64,000 nucleotides of DNA from Corynebacterium jeikeium (GCF_000738265.1 NZ_JFCQ01000028.1:200648-264647); one strand, 5' to 3'. Counted from the stretch's first letter, positions 10,049 through 20,011 are shown. Made by a program: numbers and translations. Notes: generated by a model not told the origin, from the letters alone.

Positions 10049-10939
10049 ATGGCCGATGAAGAATTCCACATGGTTGATCTGGCCGCTACCGAGGGCTACT
10101 TGGTGGACGATTCGGACGAAGACGATCCGGTACTGATCACTCCCGACGGCCACCGGGTGGATACCTGGCGCGACCAGTACCCCTACGACGAGCGTATGAG
10201 CCGCGAGGAGTACGAGACCACCAAGCGTGCCCTGCAGATCGAGCTGCTGAAGTTCCAGAACTGGACCAAGGATACTGGCCAGAAGCACATCATCATCTTC
10301 GAGGGGCGCGACGCTGCCGGTAAGGGTGGCACCATCAAGCGCTTCAACGAGCACCTGAACCCACGTGGTGCCCGCACCGTGGCTCTGGAGAAGCCCTCCG
10401 AGCGCGAGTCGACCTCCTGGTACTTCCAGCGCTACGTCCAGCACTTCCCGTGCGGCGGCGAGATCGTATTCTTCGACCGCTCCTGGTACAACCGCTCCGG
10501 CGTGGAGCGCGTAATGGGCTTCTGCACCAACGACCAGCACGCAGAGTTCCTGCGTGAGGTCCCGATGCTGGAGAACATGATCATGGGCTCCGGCATCTCC
10601 CTGACGAAGCTGTGGTTCTCCGTCACCCAGAAGGAGCAGCGCACCCGCTTCGCCATCCGCCAGGTGGATCCGGTCCGCCAGTGGAAACTTTCTCCGATGG
10701 ACCTGGCCTCCCTGGACAAGTGGGATGACTACACCCGTGCCAAGGAAGAGCAGTTCCGCTACACGGACACCAACGAGTCCCCGTGGATCACCATCAAGTC
10801 CAACGACAAGAAGCGCGCCCGCATCAACGCGATGCGCTACGTCCTGTCGAAGTTCGAGTACGCCGACAAGGACCACGAGGTCGTCGGCGAGCCGGATCCG
10901 AAGATCGTTAAGCGCGGCCGCGACCAGATCGGCGACTAA
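10049..10939 (+). CDS. ppk2: polyphosphate kinase 2 family
   Basis: A 296-residue single-domain PPK2 enzyme, which transfers phosphate between polyphosphate and nucleotides. The Walker A motif FEGRDAAGKGG spans about residues 84-94, the Walker B and lid region reads FFDRSWYNRSGVERVMGF near 147, and the conserved LDKWDDYTRAKEEQF lies near 225. Length and motifs match one-domain class I PPK2s that prefer nucleoside diphosphates; the direction of the reaction in the cell is not deducible. AAGGAGAA precedes the ATG. Its stop overlaps that of the convergent NRPS-like gene by 4 nt. A ppk2 beside the por genes is also the arrangement in C. glutamicum. Confidence 0.93.
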   Translation: MADEEFHMVDLAATEGYLVDDSDEDDPVLITPDGHRVDTWRDQYPYDERMSREEYETTKRALQIELLKFQNWTKDTGQKHIIIFEGRDAAGKGGTIKRFNEHLNPRGARTVALEKPSERESTSWYFQRYVQHFPCGGEIVFFDRSWYNRSGVERVMGFCTNDQHAEFLREVPMLENMIMGSGISLTKLWFSVTQKEQRTRFAIRQVDPVRQWKLSPMDLASLDKWDDYTRAKEEQFRYTDTNESPWITIKSNDKKRARINAMRYVLSKFEYADKDHEVVGEPDPKIVKRGRDQIGD

Positions 10940-13900
10940 TCGACGATCTCGATCGGGTTGCCCTGCCACCTCGTGGCGGCGGGCACGTGGTCGCCGCGCA
11001 TAACTAGGGACGCCGGGCCGACCGTCGCTGCCCGTTCGATTGCTGCGGCGGGCAGAGCCACGCTGTGTGGCCCCATCGTCGCACCGTCACCCAGGGTGAC
11101 GGTATCCAGGCTCATCACACGGTCCTGGAACAAGTGAGTCTGCACCACACAACCCGGGCCCACGCTGGCGCCCCGGCCGATGGTGACCAGATCAGCCTCC
11201 GGCAGCCAATAGGAATCCAACCAGGCGCCCCGGCCGATCTTCGCACCCAGGGCACGCAGGAACATGTTCAGACTGCCAGTGCCCATCGTGTGCGCCAGGA
11301 ACCACGGACCAGCAACAGTTTCCACGAACTGATCCTGCAGCTCGTTCAGCCACACGAATGCTGACCACAGCTCGTGTTCGCCGGCCTTGATGCGCTGCAC
11401 GCACAGCCACTTCATCAGCACAGTCACCGCCGCGGCCACGAAGCCCGCGCCGACCAGCACCAGGCCGGAGACCGCAAAGGCCTGCCAGATGCCCTGGTTC
11501 AGCAGCACCCACTGCAGCGCCAGAACAACGCCCGCCGCAATCATGGCGGAGGTCATCGGCGCCAACAGACGCAGGGTCTCCACGAAGCCACGGGCCACCT
11601 TCAGGCCGAAGCCCGGGTTGTAGGTGCGGGACTCGCCACTGGCCTCTACGGCCACGCGGCGCAGGCGCTCCGGCGGGGAGCCCAGCCAGTTGCTGCCAGA
11701 CTTGGTCTTCTCCGGAGTAGAGGACAGCACGGCCACCAGAGAGTTCTTCTTCAGCGTGCGATCCGGGCCAGCGATGCCTGAGTTGCCCAGGAAGGAGCGC
11801 TTGCCCACCTTCGTATTACCGGTGAGCATCCAGCCGCCACCGCCGAGCTCGTAGCCGCCGACCATCGTGTCGTCCGCCAGGAACGCGCCCTCGCGCACCT
11901 CGGCGAAGCGCGGCACCATCACAGCCGTCGAGATCTCCGCATCCTTGCCTACCTTGGCGCCCAGGCTGCGGAACCACAGCGGGGTCAGCTGGGCTGCGTA
12001 CATCGGGAACAGTTGCGTGCGGGCGCTATCCATCAGGCGTTCAATCGCCCACACACGCCAGCCACTGAGGCTGCGCACGGCCACCACGCCCGGCTTCAGG
12101 CCTGCCGACAGCAGGCGCACGAACACCCACGTCAGTGCTGTGTACGTGGCGAATGCCACCAGGCCACCGGCTGCGGCGATGGGAAGTGCCAGCAGGGGGG
12201 CGTCAGAAGGAACGAGCCACAGCACGAACGCAGCCGCGACGAACAAAGCAACCAGGGGCAGCAACGACATCACGATGGCGCTCAGCGCGTAGAGCCAGAA
12301 CCACATGGTACGGCGCGGGGCGGCCTGCTCCGGGAAGCGGTTGCGGGCCTTGCCGACCTTCACGGCGGGGGAGCCGGCCCATTGGGAACCGGCCTTGACC
12401 TTCTTGGCTCCCGTGACGGCCGACCCCGGCTCGATGTGAGCGCGGGCGCCGATGCGGGCGCCCGGGAACAGGGTGGAGCGGGCGCCGACGGAGGCGTCCT
12501 TGCCGATCTCGATGCGGCCGACGTGCAGGACGTCGCCCTCCAACCAGTAGCCGGAAAGATCCACTTCCTGCTCGATGGAGCAGTGCTTGCCCAGGGTCAG
12601 CAGGCCGGTAACCGGCGGCAGGGTGTGCATCTGCGCGCCCTTGCCGACCTTCGCGCCCAGCCAGCGGGCATACGTGGTGATCCACGCGGCGCCCGAGACA
12701 TCGCGTGCGCCGGAGGAATCCGCGATACGCTCCGCCGCCCAAATACGCAGGTGGACCGAACCGCCGCGCTTGTAGTCGCCCTCGCCGATGCCCGCCGTAA
12801 TCAGGCGGATCAGCAGAGCGGACAGTGGCAGGCGACCCAGCGGAGTGGCGAATACGATCACCGCGGCAATGACCACGGCCCACGGCACGTCAACAACCCA
12901 CGGCAGGTCGCCCGCCCAGGAGGAACCGTGGAACAGAATCGCGTTGAACACCAGGATCCAGGTCACCCACTGCGCACCCGCGAGAGTGAGCGCCGGAATC
13001 TGGATCAAAGCCTGCGCGAGCCGGGTGCCAATGCCCACCGGCTTCGCGGGCTTGACGTTCTTGGCCTGTGCGGCCTGGCCCGAGCCGTCGCCCTTGGCGC
13101 CAGTCTTTTCGCGCATGGAATCGATGTGCTCGGCCAGCGCAGCCAGACGCGAGTGATCATAAAGATCGCGCACGCTGACGGTCGGAACCTCTTGGCGCAC
13201 GCGGCTGATCAAAGTAGCTGCGCCCAAAGAGGTACCGCCGAGGTTGAAGAAGTCCGCATCCGGACTGGTCACAGCCGTTCCGAGCGCGTCGGCGAACAGT
13301 TCCGCCAGCCACTGCTGGGTCGGGTTATCAAAGTCCGCGGTTTCGCTGGAAGGCAGCGGCCACGGCAGGGTCTTCTTGTCCACCTTGCCGGAGGTCGTTA
13401 CCGGCAGCTCGTCCAGCGCGCACAGGCGTGGGACCATTGCTGCGGGCATCGAGTCGCGTAGTCGCTGCAGAGCCTCCTGCTGGTCGAACTTGTCGGCGTC
13501 GCCTTCCGTAGAGACGTACCCCACCAGCACCTTGTCGCCGCCGCCGGTGGTCTGCACCACGACGGTGGAGCTGCGCACGCCAGGCAGGGCGGATAGCGCC
13601 GCGTCTACCTCGCCGAGTTCTATTCGACGCCCACCGATCTTCACCTGGTCGTCGATACGACCGACGAAGTACAGGCCATCTTCCTCCAGGCGTACGTGGT
13701 CGCCGGAGCGGTAGGCGCGCTCCCAGCCGAGCTCCGGCATGGGCGCGAACTTTTCTGCGTCCTTTTCCGGATCCAGGTAGCGGGCCAGGCCGACGCCACC
13801 GATGATCAGCTCGCCGGTCTCGCCCCAGCCCACCGGCTGGTTGTTCTCATTGACGACTGCCAGATCCCAGCCGCGCAGGGGAGTACCGATGGAAACCGGG

Positions 13901-14838
13901 CGCACCCCATCCATGGTGGTGCCGCAGGCCACGACGGTGGCCTCGGTCGGACCGTAGGTGTTCCACAGCTCGCGGGAATCAGTGGCCAGACGGGCGGCCA
14001 GCTCGGGCGGGCATGCCTCGCCGCCGAAGATCAGCAGGCGCACGGCATCCAAGGCCTCGTCCGGCCACAGCCCGGCCAGGGTAGGCACGGTGGACACGGC
14101 AGTCACGCTGCGGGAAACCAGCCAGGGGCCCAGGTCCACGCCGGAGCGCACCAGGGCGCGCGGGGCGGGCACCAGACAGGCGCCGTGGCGCCAGGCCAGC
14201 CACATTTCCTCGCAGGAAGCGTCGAAGGCTACGGACAGGCCAGCCAGCACGCGGTCGCCCGGAGCCAGGGGCTCGTCCTGCAGGAACATTTCCGCCTCCG
14301 CGTCCACAAAAGCGGCCGCGTTGCGGTGGGTAACGGCCACGCCCTTGGGCTTGCCGGTGGAACCCGAGGTGAAGATGATCCACGCGTCGGTCTCCAGGTC
14401 GGGGCCGAAAGCCTTGTCGGAGCTTGCCCCAGCGCTGGCCTGCAGGTTGTCGTCGACTACCCGCAGCCCATCGGCGCCGTAAATTGCGGCCACGCCGGCC
14501 TCGCCAAAGACAAGGGAGGCGCGTTCTTCTGGATCGTCGGCGTCCACAGGTACATAGGCAGCACCGACGGCGAGGGTGGACAGAATAGCGATGTAGAGCG
14601 AACGATCACCGCTGGGCATGCGAATGCCGATGCGGTCGCCGCGCCCGAGGCCGCGCTCGTGCAGCCACTGGGCGGTCTCGTTGATCTCATCGAGAAGCTC
14701 GGAATAGGTAATAACCCCCTTACCGTCGTCGATGGCGGGGGCTTCAGGGCATGCCGAAGCCGTCGCACGCACAATATCGATGAGCGTGCGAGGCTCCGGT
14801 GCCTCACTGGAACGGAGATACCGGGAAGGGATGTGCAC
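10936..14838 (-). CDS. single-module NRPS-like protein with membrane and left-handed-beta-helix domains (Pls/PosA type)
   Basis: A 1300-residue protein with an N-terminal adenylation domain (about 15-500) carrying TSGSTGKPKGVAVTH near 158, AFDASCEEMW (the Asp expected to hold the alpha-amino group), YRSGDHVRLEEDGLYFVGR and TSGKVDKKTL. A carrier domain follows with LGGTSL, whose Ser537 would take phosphopantetheine. No condensation or thioesterase domain is seen. The rest alternates membrane-segment pairs with hexapeptide-repeat stretches (GARIGARAHIEPGSAVTG near 800; LGDGATMGPHSVALP near the end). This architecture is that of epsilon-poly-lysine synthetase relatives, where the C-terminal half joins amino acids at the membrane. 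The product here is unknown. GTG start 7 nt after the marR stop, with GGAGG 14 bases upstream. Confidence 0.85.
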   Translation of the reverse strand: MHIPSRYLRSSEAPEPRTLIDIVRATASACPEAPAIDDGKGVITYSELLDEINETAQWLHERGLGRGDRIGIRMPSGDRSLYIAILSTLAVGAAYVPVDADDPEERASLVFGEAGVAAIYGADGLRVVDDNLQASAGASSDKAFGPDLETDAWIIFTSGSTGKPKGVAVTHRNAAAFVDAEAEMFLQDEPLAPGDRVLAGLSVAFDASCEEMWLAWRHGACLVPAPRALVRSGVDLGPWLVSRSVTAVSTVPTLAGLWPDEALDAVRLLIFGGEACPPELAARLATDSRELWNTYGPTEATVVACGTTMDGVRPVSIGTPLRGWDLAVVNENNQPVGWGETGELIIGGVGLARYLDPEKDAEKFAPMPELGWERAYRSGDHVRLEEDGLYFVGRIDDQVKIGGRRIELGEVDAALSALPGVRSSTVVVQTTGGGDKVLVGYVSTEGDADKFDQQEALQRLRDSMPAAMVPRLCALDELPVTTSGKVDKKTLPWPLPSSETADFDNPTQQWLAELFADALGTAVTSPDADFFNLGGTSLGAATLISRVRQEVPTVSVRDLYDHSRLAALAEHIDSMREKTGAKGDGSGQAAQAKNVKPAKPVGIGTRLAQALIQIPALTLAGAQWVTWILVFNAILFHGSSWAGDLPWVVDVPWAVVIAAVIVFATPLGRLPLSALLIRLITAGIGEGDYKRGGSVHLRIWAAERIADSSGARDVSGAAWITTYARWLGAKVGKGAQMHTLPPVTGLLTLGKHCSIEQEVDLSGYWLEGDVLHVGRIEIGKDASVGARSTLFPGARIGARAHIEPGSAVTGAKKVKAGSQWAGSPAVKVGKARNRFPEQAAPRRTMWFWLYALSAIVMSLLPLVALFVAAAFVLWLVPSDAPLLALPIAAAGGLVAFATYTALTWVFVRLLSAGLKPGVVAVRSLSGWRVWAIERLMDSARTQLFPMYAAQLTPLWFRSLGAKVGKDAEISTAVMVPRFAEVREGAFLADDTMVGGYELGGGGWMLTGNTKVGKRSFLGNSGIAGPDRTLKKNSLVAVLSSTPEKTKSGSNWLGSPPERLRRVAVEASGESRTYNPGFGLKVARGFVETLRLLAPMTSAMIAAGVVLALQWVLLNQGIWQAFAVSGLVLVGAGFVAAAVTVLMKWLCVQRIKAGEHELWSAFVWLNELQDQFVETVAGPWFLAHTMGTGSLNMFLRALGAKIGRGAWLDSYWLPEADLVTIGRGASVGPGCVVQTHLFQDRVMSLDTVTLGDGATMGPHSVALPAAAIERAATVGPASLVMRGDHVPAATRWQGNPIEIVD

Positions 14839-14845
14839 TGTTTGC

Positions 14846-15292
14846 CTAGGCCTCCTCGCTCGCGATGATGGCCTGGGCCAGCTTGCTCAAGTGCTTCAGC
14901 TGCTTGGAGGTGGAATCGTCCAGCGCCTTATCCTCCGCGGCTGCGACTAGCGGGGCAAGGCTACTGTAGGCCTTGTTGCCCTTCTTAGTCACCGAGATGA
15001 TCTGGCGACGGCGATCCTTGGGATCCTTGACCCTCTTAGCGAGGCTGCGCTTTTCCAGGGAATCAACCAGACGCACCATGTCGGAGCGATCCACTCCGAG
15101 GATTTCGCCTAGCGTGGCCTGGCTTGCTGCGTCGCCGTCGACGAGGCAGGCAAGAACCCAGAATTCGCGCAGGTTGAAGCCCTCTTCCGCGAGCGCGGTC
15201 TCCACGAAGTCGCGGGTGCGACGGCGGAGGCGCTCAAGCTGGAATGAGGGCGAAGACAACAAGTCAGCGGGTAGCGGCATAGATTCGGACAT
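14846..15292 (-). CDS. MarR family transcriptional regulator
   Basis: A 148-residue winged-helix protein. The DNA-binding part runs from FWVLACLVDGDAASQATLGEILG through DRSDMVRLVDSLEKRSL to the basic wing DPKDRRRQIISVT, all typical of MarR. N- and C-terminal helices would form the dimer interface. MarR proteins usually repress their own operon and respond to small aromatic or lipid-like ligands; the next gene, 7 nt away and clearly co-transcribed, is the NRPS-like protein, so that is the obvious target. The ATG at 15292 is 6 nt after a TATATT box. Confidence 0.92.
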   Translation of the reverse strand: MSESMPLPADLLSSPSFQLERLRRRTRDFVETALAEEGFNLREFWVLACLVDGDAASQATLGEILGVDRSDMVRLVDSLEKRSLAKRVKDPKDRRRQIISVTKKGNKAYSSLAPLVAAAEDKALDDSTSKQLKHLSKLAQAIIASEEA

Positions 15293-15298
15293 GCCACC

Positions 15299-15304
15299 AA
15301 TATA
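15299..15304 (-). promoter_or_regulatory. -10 box of the marR-NRPS operon
   Basis: TATATT ends 6 nt before the ATG at 15292, so the marR transcript is probably leaderless or nearly so. A GGTGG between box and start would be too close to act as a ribosome site. Confidence 0.45.
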
Positions 15305-15324
15305 ACGCCGACTATGGGGGTTGT

Positions 15325-15636
15325 CTAATTGTGGGGTTGCCCCACGATGGGAAGGCCTGCGTCGCGCCAGCCGGAGGTGCCATTAGCAACATTGATTGCG
15401 TCGATACCGTTCTGCTCCAGCCACTGGCAGGCACGCGCAGAGCGGCCGCCGGACAGGCAAATTAGGTAGATGTCTTCGTTCAGATCCAGCTCGCCGTAGC
15501 GAGCTTGCAGCTCGGACAGGGGCAGGTTGATGGCGCCTTCGGCGTGCCACTGGTTGTACTCATCCACTTCGCGGATGTCGATCAGCTGCGCGCCAGCAGG
15601 AACGTCGGTGGGCTGTACTGTTTCGAATTCACTCAT
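15325..15636 (-). CDS. single-domain rhodanese-like protein
   Basis: A 103-residue rhodanese domain. It begins with QLIDIREVDEYNQWHAEGAINLP and has the active-site loop CLSGGRSARA near residue 60, where the cysteine would carry the persulfide sulfur. Family members move sulfur or detoxify cyanide; single-domain forms often have unknown partners. ATG at 15636. It lies between the marR operon and the divergent P-type ATPase gene, with about 30 bp separating it from the marR start, and has no evident partner in the window. Confidence 0.9.
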   Translation of the reverse strand: MSEFETVQPTDVPAGAQLIDIREVDEYNQWHAEGAINLPLSELQARYGELDLNEDIYLICLSGGRSARACQWLEQNGIDAINVANGTSGWRDAGLPIVGQPHN

Positions 15637-15750
15637 GGTGCCCCATTGTAGGTAAAGGTGGGGGCAACCACAGACGAGGAGTTGAATAACGTGGAGTTAA
15701 ATAGATAAGCATCCGGCTGTAGCAGCCGGTCGCCCATGAAGGAGGTTGAA

Positions 15751-18135
15751 TTGGCGCACGCCGACCCCACGCGGGGCCTTACAGCCGCCGAGGTGGCGGA
15801 ACGCAAGAAACTCGGCCAGGTCAACACACACGGCAAGGGGACCGGCCGGAGTGTGGCGCAGATCTTGCGCGCCAACATCTTCACCCGCGTCAATGCCATC
15901 CTCGGCGTGCTGTGCGCGATCGTCCTGTCCACCGGCTCGATCATCAACGCCGCCTTCGGCTTGCTTATCATCGCCAACTCCGCGGTGGGCGTGATCCAGG
16001 AGCTGCGCGCCAAGAAAACGCTCGACCAGCTGAGGATCGTCGGCGAATCGGAACCCACCGTCATCCGCGACGGTGAGGAAAAAGCCATTCCGCAGCACGA
16101 GGTGGTTCTCGGAGACATCATCAAGCTCCGCTCCGGCGACGAGGTCGTGGTGGACGGCACCGTCCTATCGGGTTCGGTACGCGTCGATGAATCGCAGCTC
16201 ACCGGCGAGGCCGATGCCATCAGCAAGGGCGAGGGTGATGAGATCCTGTCGGGCTCCATCGTCAACGAGGGCACCGCGATCTTCCGTGCCGACAAAGTCG
16301 GTGATGCGGCCTATGCCGCTCGGCTGGCCTCCCTAGCCAGCGAGTTTTCGCTTACCGATTCAGTGCTCATGAATGGCATCAACAGCATCCTCAAGGTCAT
16401 TACCTGGCTGTTGATCCCCACCGGCATCCTCACGATCTGGACTCAACTGGTTCGCTCCGACACAGGCCTGCGCGAATCCATCCTTTCCATGGTCGCCGCT
16501 ATCGTTCCGATGGTGCCGGAGGGACTGGTGCTCATGACCTCCATCGCTTTCGCCGCCGGTGTGATCCGCCTCGGCAAGTACAAAGCCCTGGTCAACGAGC
16601 TCGTCGCGATCGAGGGGCTGGCCCGCGTCAACACGGTCTGCACGGACAAGACCGGCACCCTCACTACCAACGAGATGGAGCTGGACTCCATTGTCGGGCC
16701 CGATGGCAGCGACGCGGAGGAACTCTGGGCTCGCCACCTCGCCTCTATGTTGGAGGCTCAGGACGACCTCAATGACACCGCTCGCTCGATTGTGACCGGG
16801 CTGCGAGCGCGGGGCGTCGAACCCGAGAAGTGGCAGGGCCAAGAAATCCCGTTTAACTCGAGGTACAAATTCTCCGGGTTCGCTAGGTTGGACGCCACAG
16901 CGTGGATCATGGGCGCGCCCGATGTGCTTTTGCGCGAGGCAGACCCCGCTGCAGATACAGCCAAGAAGTTGGGGGACGAAGGTCTGCGCATTCTCGTGTT
17001 CGGCAAGGTCGCCGGCGACAGCGGTGAACGCTGGGCGGACACCGACAGCCTCAGTATGGACTCCGCCCCTCAGCTGGCCGAGACGGTGCTCGTGGTGTTG
17101 CGCCAGCAGCTGCGCTCCGATGCTCGCGAGACTCTCGAATTCTTTGACAAGCAGCATGTCGACCTCAAAGTGATCTCCGGCGACAACCCGGATTCCGTGG
17201 CGGCCGTCGCACGCAAAGCGACCGACCGGGAGCTCGTGGCGGTAGATGCCCGCACTCTTAAGGATCTGGACGATGACGCTTTCGACGCCGAGATCCAGCG
17301 CGCAAACGTCTTCGGTCGGGTAAGTCCGGAGCAGAAGCAACAGATGGTGGAATCCCTGCACCGACAACACCGCACGGTAGCTATGACCGGCGACGGGGTG
17401 AACGACGTGCTGGCTCTGAAGAAAGCCGACATCGGCGTGGCCATGGGGTCGGGTGCGCCGGCGACGCGCAGCGTGGCGCAGCTGGTGCTGCTGACGAACA
17501 AATTCTCCGCCCTGCCGCGAGTGGTGGCCGAGGGACGCCGGGTAATCGGAAACATCGAGCGCGTGGCACACCTGTTCCTGACGAAGACGGTGTACTCGGT
17601 GGTGCTGGCGCTGGTGGTGGCGGTACTGGGTATCGCATTCCCATTCCAGCCGATTCACGTGACGATCACTGGCTGGTTCACCATCGGTATTCCGGCGTTT
17701 GTGCTGTCGCTGGCTCCCAATACGGAGCGACCACGCGAAGGATTCGTCAAGCGGGTACTGTCCCTGGCGCTGCCCTCCGGCATGCTCATAGGTGGAATCT
17801 GCGTGGCGATGTGGATCATCATCTACCCTGGGGCCGATGTGCCGGAGATGCAAAGGCGCCAGGCAGGCACGGCCGTGCTGCTGGCGCTGATCATTATGGG
17901 CCTGTGGGTGCTGGGCATTGTGGCGCGGCCGCTGAACTGGTGGAAGGTACTTCTGCTGGCCTGCTGCGTGGGCGGATATGTGGTGATTTTCCTGGTGCCG
18001 CCGCTACGCGAACTGTTGATGTTGTACCCAGGGAACCGCCACCTAATGATCGTGGGGTTGGCGGTGGGCGCGGGCGGGGCGGCGCTTATTGAGATCGTGC
18101 ACCAGATCGCCGCCCGACGGCAAAGAACCCTTTGA
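15751..18135 (+). CDS. cation-transporting P-type ATPase
   Basis: A P-type ATPase of 794 residues (799 from an upstream ATG at 15736). It carries an N-terminal cation-ATPase domain (RGLTAAEVAERKKLG), the actuator loop LTGEADAI (TGEA instead of the usual TGES), the phosphorylation site CTDKTGTLTTNEMELD and the hinge MTGDGVNDVLALKKADIGVA. About eight to ten membrane segments flank these, with MVPEGLVLM in the ion-binding helix. No heavy-metal-binding domain or CPC motif is present, so a light cation such as Mg2+ or Ca2+ is more likely than a heavy metal. AAGGAGG lies 5 bases before the TTG at 15751, whereas the ATG at 15736 has no ribosome site, so TTG is preferred. Confidence 0.88.
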   Translation: MAHADPTRGLTAAEVAERKKLGQVNTHGKGTGRSVAQILRANIFTRVNAILGVLCAIVLSTGSIINAAFGLLIIANSAVGVIQELRAKKTLDQLRIVGESEPTVIRDGEEKAIPQHEVVLGDIIKLRSGDEVVVDGTVLSGSVRVDESQLTGEADAISKGEGDEILSGSIVNEGTAIFRADKVGDAAYAARLASLASEFSLTDSVLMNGINSILKVITWLLIPTGILTIWTQLVRSDTGLRESILSMVAAIVPMVPEGLVLMTSIAFAAGVIRLGKYKALVNELVAIEGLARVNTVCTDKTGTLTTNEMELDSIVGPDGSDAEELWARHLASMLEAQDDLNDTARSIVTGLRARGVEPEKWQGQEIPFNSRYKFSGFARLDATAWIMGAPDVLLREADPAADTAKKLGDEGLRILVFGKVAGDSGERWADTDSLSMDSAPQLAETVLVVLRQQLRSDARETLEFFDKQHVDLKVISGDNPDSVAAVARKATDRELVAVDARTLKDLDDDAFDAEIQRANVFGRVSPEQKQQMVESLHRQHRTVAMTGDGVNDVLALKKADIGVAMGSGAPATRSVAQLVLLTNKFSALPRVVAEGRRVIGNIERVAHLFLTKTVYSVVLALVVAVLGIAFPFQPIHVTITGWFTIGIPAFVLSLAPNTERPREGFVKRVLSLALPSGMLIGGICVAMWIIIYPGADVPEMQRRQAGTAVLLALIIMGLWVLGIVARPLNWWKVLLLACCVGGYVVIFLVPPLRELLMLYPGNRHLMIVGLAVGAGGAALIEIVHQIAARRQRTL

Positions 18136-18147
18136 AGAGTCCTTTAA

Positions 18148-18630
18148 CTAGCCCTGGTAGCGGTCGATGGCTTCCTGCAGGATGCGCTCGGCCTCTGCCT
18201 TATTGCCCCAACCGGAGCCGTTAACTTCCTTGCCCGGCTCCAGGTCCTTGTAGTGGACGAAGAAGTGCTCGATCTCGTTCTTGGTGAACTGGTCGATGTC
18301 CTCGATGTCCTGGAACTGCTCGAAGCGAACGTCATCCAAGACGCACAGCAGCTTGTCGTCGCCGCCGGCCTCGTCGGTCATCTTGAACACGCCAACCGGG
18401 CGAGCCTTGACGATCACGCCGGGGAATACTGGCTCCGGCAGAATCACCAGGGCGTCCAACGGGTCGCCGTCCTCGCCCAGGGTGTGGTCGATGAAGCCGT
18501 AGTCGGCCGGGTAAGCCATCGGGGTGAACAGGTAGCGGTCCAGGTAGACCTTGCCGGACTCGTGGTCTACCTCGTACTTGTTGCGGGAGCCCTTCGGGAT
18601 TTCAATGGTTACTTCGATGTTTTTACTCAT
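18148..18630 (-). CDS. ppa: inorganic pyrophosphatase
   Basis: A 160-residue family I soluble pyrophosphatase that removes pyrophosphate from biosynthetic reactions. It contains [15 protein letters not shown] at the N-terminus, [19 protein letters not shown] near residue 45 with the metal-binding aspartates, and DDKLLCVL near 90. The longer frame upstream would add 29 residues unlike the family; the ATG at 18630 matches homologues and lies 7 nt after TAGAAT, so the mRNA is probably leaderless. It is divergent from dacB, with 46 bp between the starts, as in mycobacteria (Rv3628/Rv3627c). Confidence 0.95.
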   Translation of the reverse strand: MSKNIEVTIEIPKGSRNKYEVDHESGKVYLDRYLFTPMAYPADYGFIDHTLGEDGDPLDALVILPEPVFPGVIVKARPVGVFKMTDEAGGDDKLLCVLDDVRFEQFQDIEDIDQFTKNEIEHFFVHYKDLEPGKEVNGSGWGNKAEAERILQEAIDRYQG

Positions 18631-18637
18631 GCGCACC

Positions 18638-18643
18638 ATTCTA
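18638..18643 (-). promoter_or_regulatory. ppa: -10 box of ppa (leaderless)
   Basis: TAGAAT, preceded by T to give TTAGAAT, ends 7 nt before the ppa ATG at 18630. Confidence 0.55.
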
Positions 18644-18676
18644 ACCGAGCGCCGTTTATCGGCTAGGGTGAAGCAA

Positions 18677-20011
18677 GTGAGTAAGCAGAAGTCCCTGAAA
18701 GTGTGGCTGTGGAGCATCCTGGCCTTCGTGGTCGTGGTCGCCGCCGTGGTGGGGGCTGCCTTGGTGTGGGCGATGAATGGCCGCTACGAGGTGCAGGCCG
18801 CAGACCCGCTCGCGCAGCCCGCCGCGGTGATGCACGCGCCTGAGGGGGACGTGCCCGATGTTGAGGCCGCGGTGCGCCGAGCCGCTGCGGATCCGGCGCT
18901 CGGCATGCTGTCTGCCTCTGTCACCGACGCGAAGACCGGCGAGGTGCTGTGGGCCAGGGATGAGAACCGGAAGCTTACCCCGGCTTCTGCCACCAAGCTG
19001 GTTACTGCTGCTGCCGCGCTGCTGGCGCTAGACGGTGCCGCTAAGTGGAAGACCGAGGTCCTGCAGGATCCTTCCGACCCCGGCACGCTGTATCTGCGCA
19101 GCGATGGCGATGTCACTCTTTCCCGCGACGGCAATGGCTTCTTTCACGACGCTGCCTCGATCGCCACGCTGGCCGACGACGTAAAGAAGGGGCTGGGAGG
19201 TCAGCCCGTCAATAAGATTGTCGTGGACAACTCCATTCGTTCCGAAGACCTTTTCAACAAGTCGTGGGATCGCGCGGATATCGATGGCGGTAACGTCGCG
19301 AACCTCGATGCTGTGATGTTGGACTCCGGCCGGCTCAACCCGGGGGAGTCCTATTCTGCCCGCTCCCACACCCCGGGCGAGGATGTGGGGCGCGCCCTAG
19401 CCGATGCGCTCGGCGCTGATGCGGAGGTCGCTGTTTCTTCGGAAATGACGCCAGCTCTCAGCAACCAAAGCCCCATTGCACAGGTCGAGTCTGCACCGCT
19501 GAAGGTTCGCCTGCGCGACATGCTGGTGCACAGCGACAACATGCTGGCCGAGGCCGTTGGCCGGGAAATTGCTAAGGCGAAAGGCGCACCACAGACTTTT
19601 GAGGGCGCCACGAAGGCGACTCTGGACGTGCTGAAGGAACACGGCATCAATACCGAGGACGCTGTGCTTTTCGACAACTCGGGTATGAGCGACAAGAACC
19701 GCCTGACCGCCCACGAACTGGATGCCCTCCTGGCCAATGAGCAGCTGCGACCTTTGCTGGACATGCTGCCGGTCTCCAGCGTGGAGGGAACCCTGGCGGA
19801 GCGCTACGGCGCTGGTTCGGGGGCGGAACAATCCGCAGGCTGGGTGCGCGCCAAGACGGGCACCCTGTCCGGGGTTAATACTCTGGCGGGCACCGTCATG
19901 ACCTCCTCCGGGCGTTCCCTCACCTTTGCCTTCCTGTCCCACGACTCTTCGCCGGACGCCGCCCGCCCGGCGCTGGACCGGCTGGCCGATGCGGTGCGCT
20001 CCGCAAAGTAG
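18677..20011 (+). CDS. dacB: D-alanyl-D-alanine carboxypeptidase / endopeptidase (PBP4 family)
   Basis: A 444-residue class C penicillin-binding protein that trims peptidoglycan side chains outside the membrane. A membrane anchor or uncleaved signal lies at about 11-33. The active-site motifs are PASATK (Ser104, Lys107), HSDN as the SxN motif, and AKTGTLSG as the KTG motif. A long insert between the first two motifs is typical of the PBP4 fold. GTG at 18677 is preferred because AGGGTGAAG precedes it; GTG at 18668 is possible. The larger frame reaching back to 18551 is antisense to ppa. tilS and hpt follow, as in M. tuberculosis and C. glutamicum. Confidence 0.92.
   Translation: MSKQKSLKVWLWSILAFVVVVAAVVGAALVWAMNGRYEVQAADPLAQPAAVMHAPEGDVPDVEAAVRRAAADPALGMLSASVTDAKTGEVLWARDENRKLTPASATKLVTAAAALLALDGAAKWKTEVLQDPSDPGTLYLRSDGDVTLSRDGNGFFHDAASIATLADDVKKGLGGQPVNKIVVDNSIRSEDLFNKSWDRADIDGGNVANLDAVMLDSGRLNPGESYSARSHTPGEDVGRALADALGADAEVAVSSEMTPALSNQSPIAQVESAPLKVRLRDMLVHSDNMLAEAVGREIAKAKGAPQTFEGATKATLDVLKEHGINTEDAVLFDNSGMSDKNRLTAHELDALLANEQLRPLLDMLPVSSVEGTLAERYGAGSGAEQSAGWVRAKTGTLSGVNTLAGTVMTSSGRSLTFAFLSHDSSPDAARPALDRLADAVRSAK

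Noticed and set aside
12013..13461. 482-codon plus-strand frame opposite the NRPS-like gene
   Set aside because: Shadow of the GC-rich coding strand; Arg/Gly/His-rich product without motifs.
16360..17853. 497-codon minus-strand frame opposite the P-type ATPase
   Set aside because: The plus strand encodes all P-type ATPase motifs; the reverse frame is a His/Gln/Arg-rich shadow.
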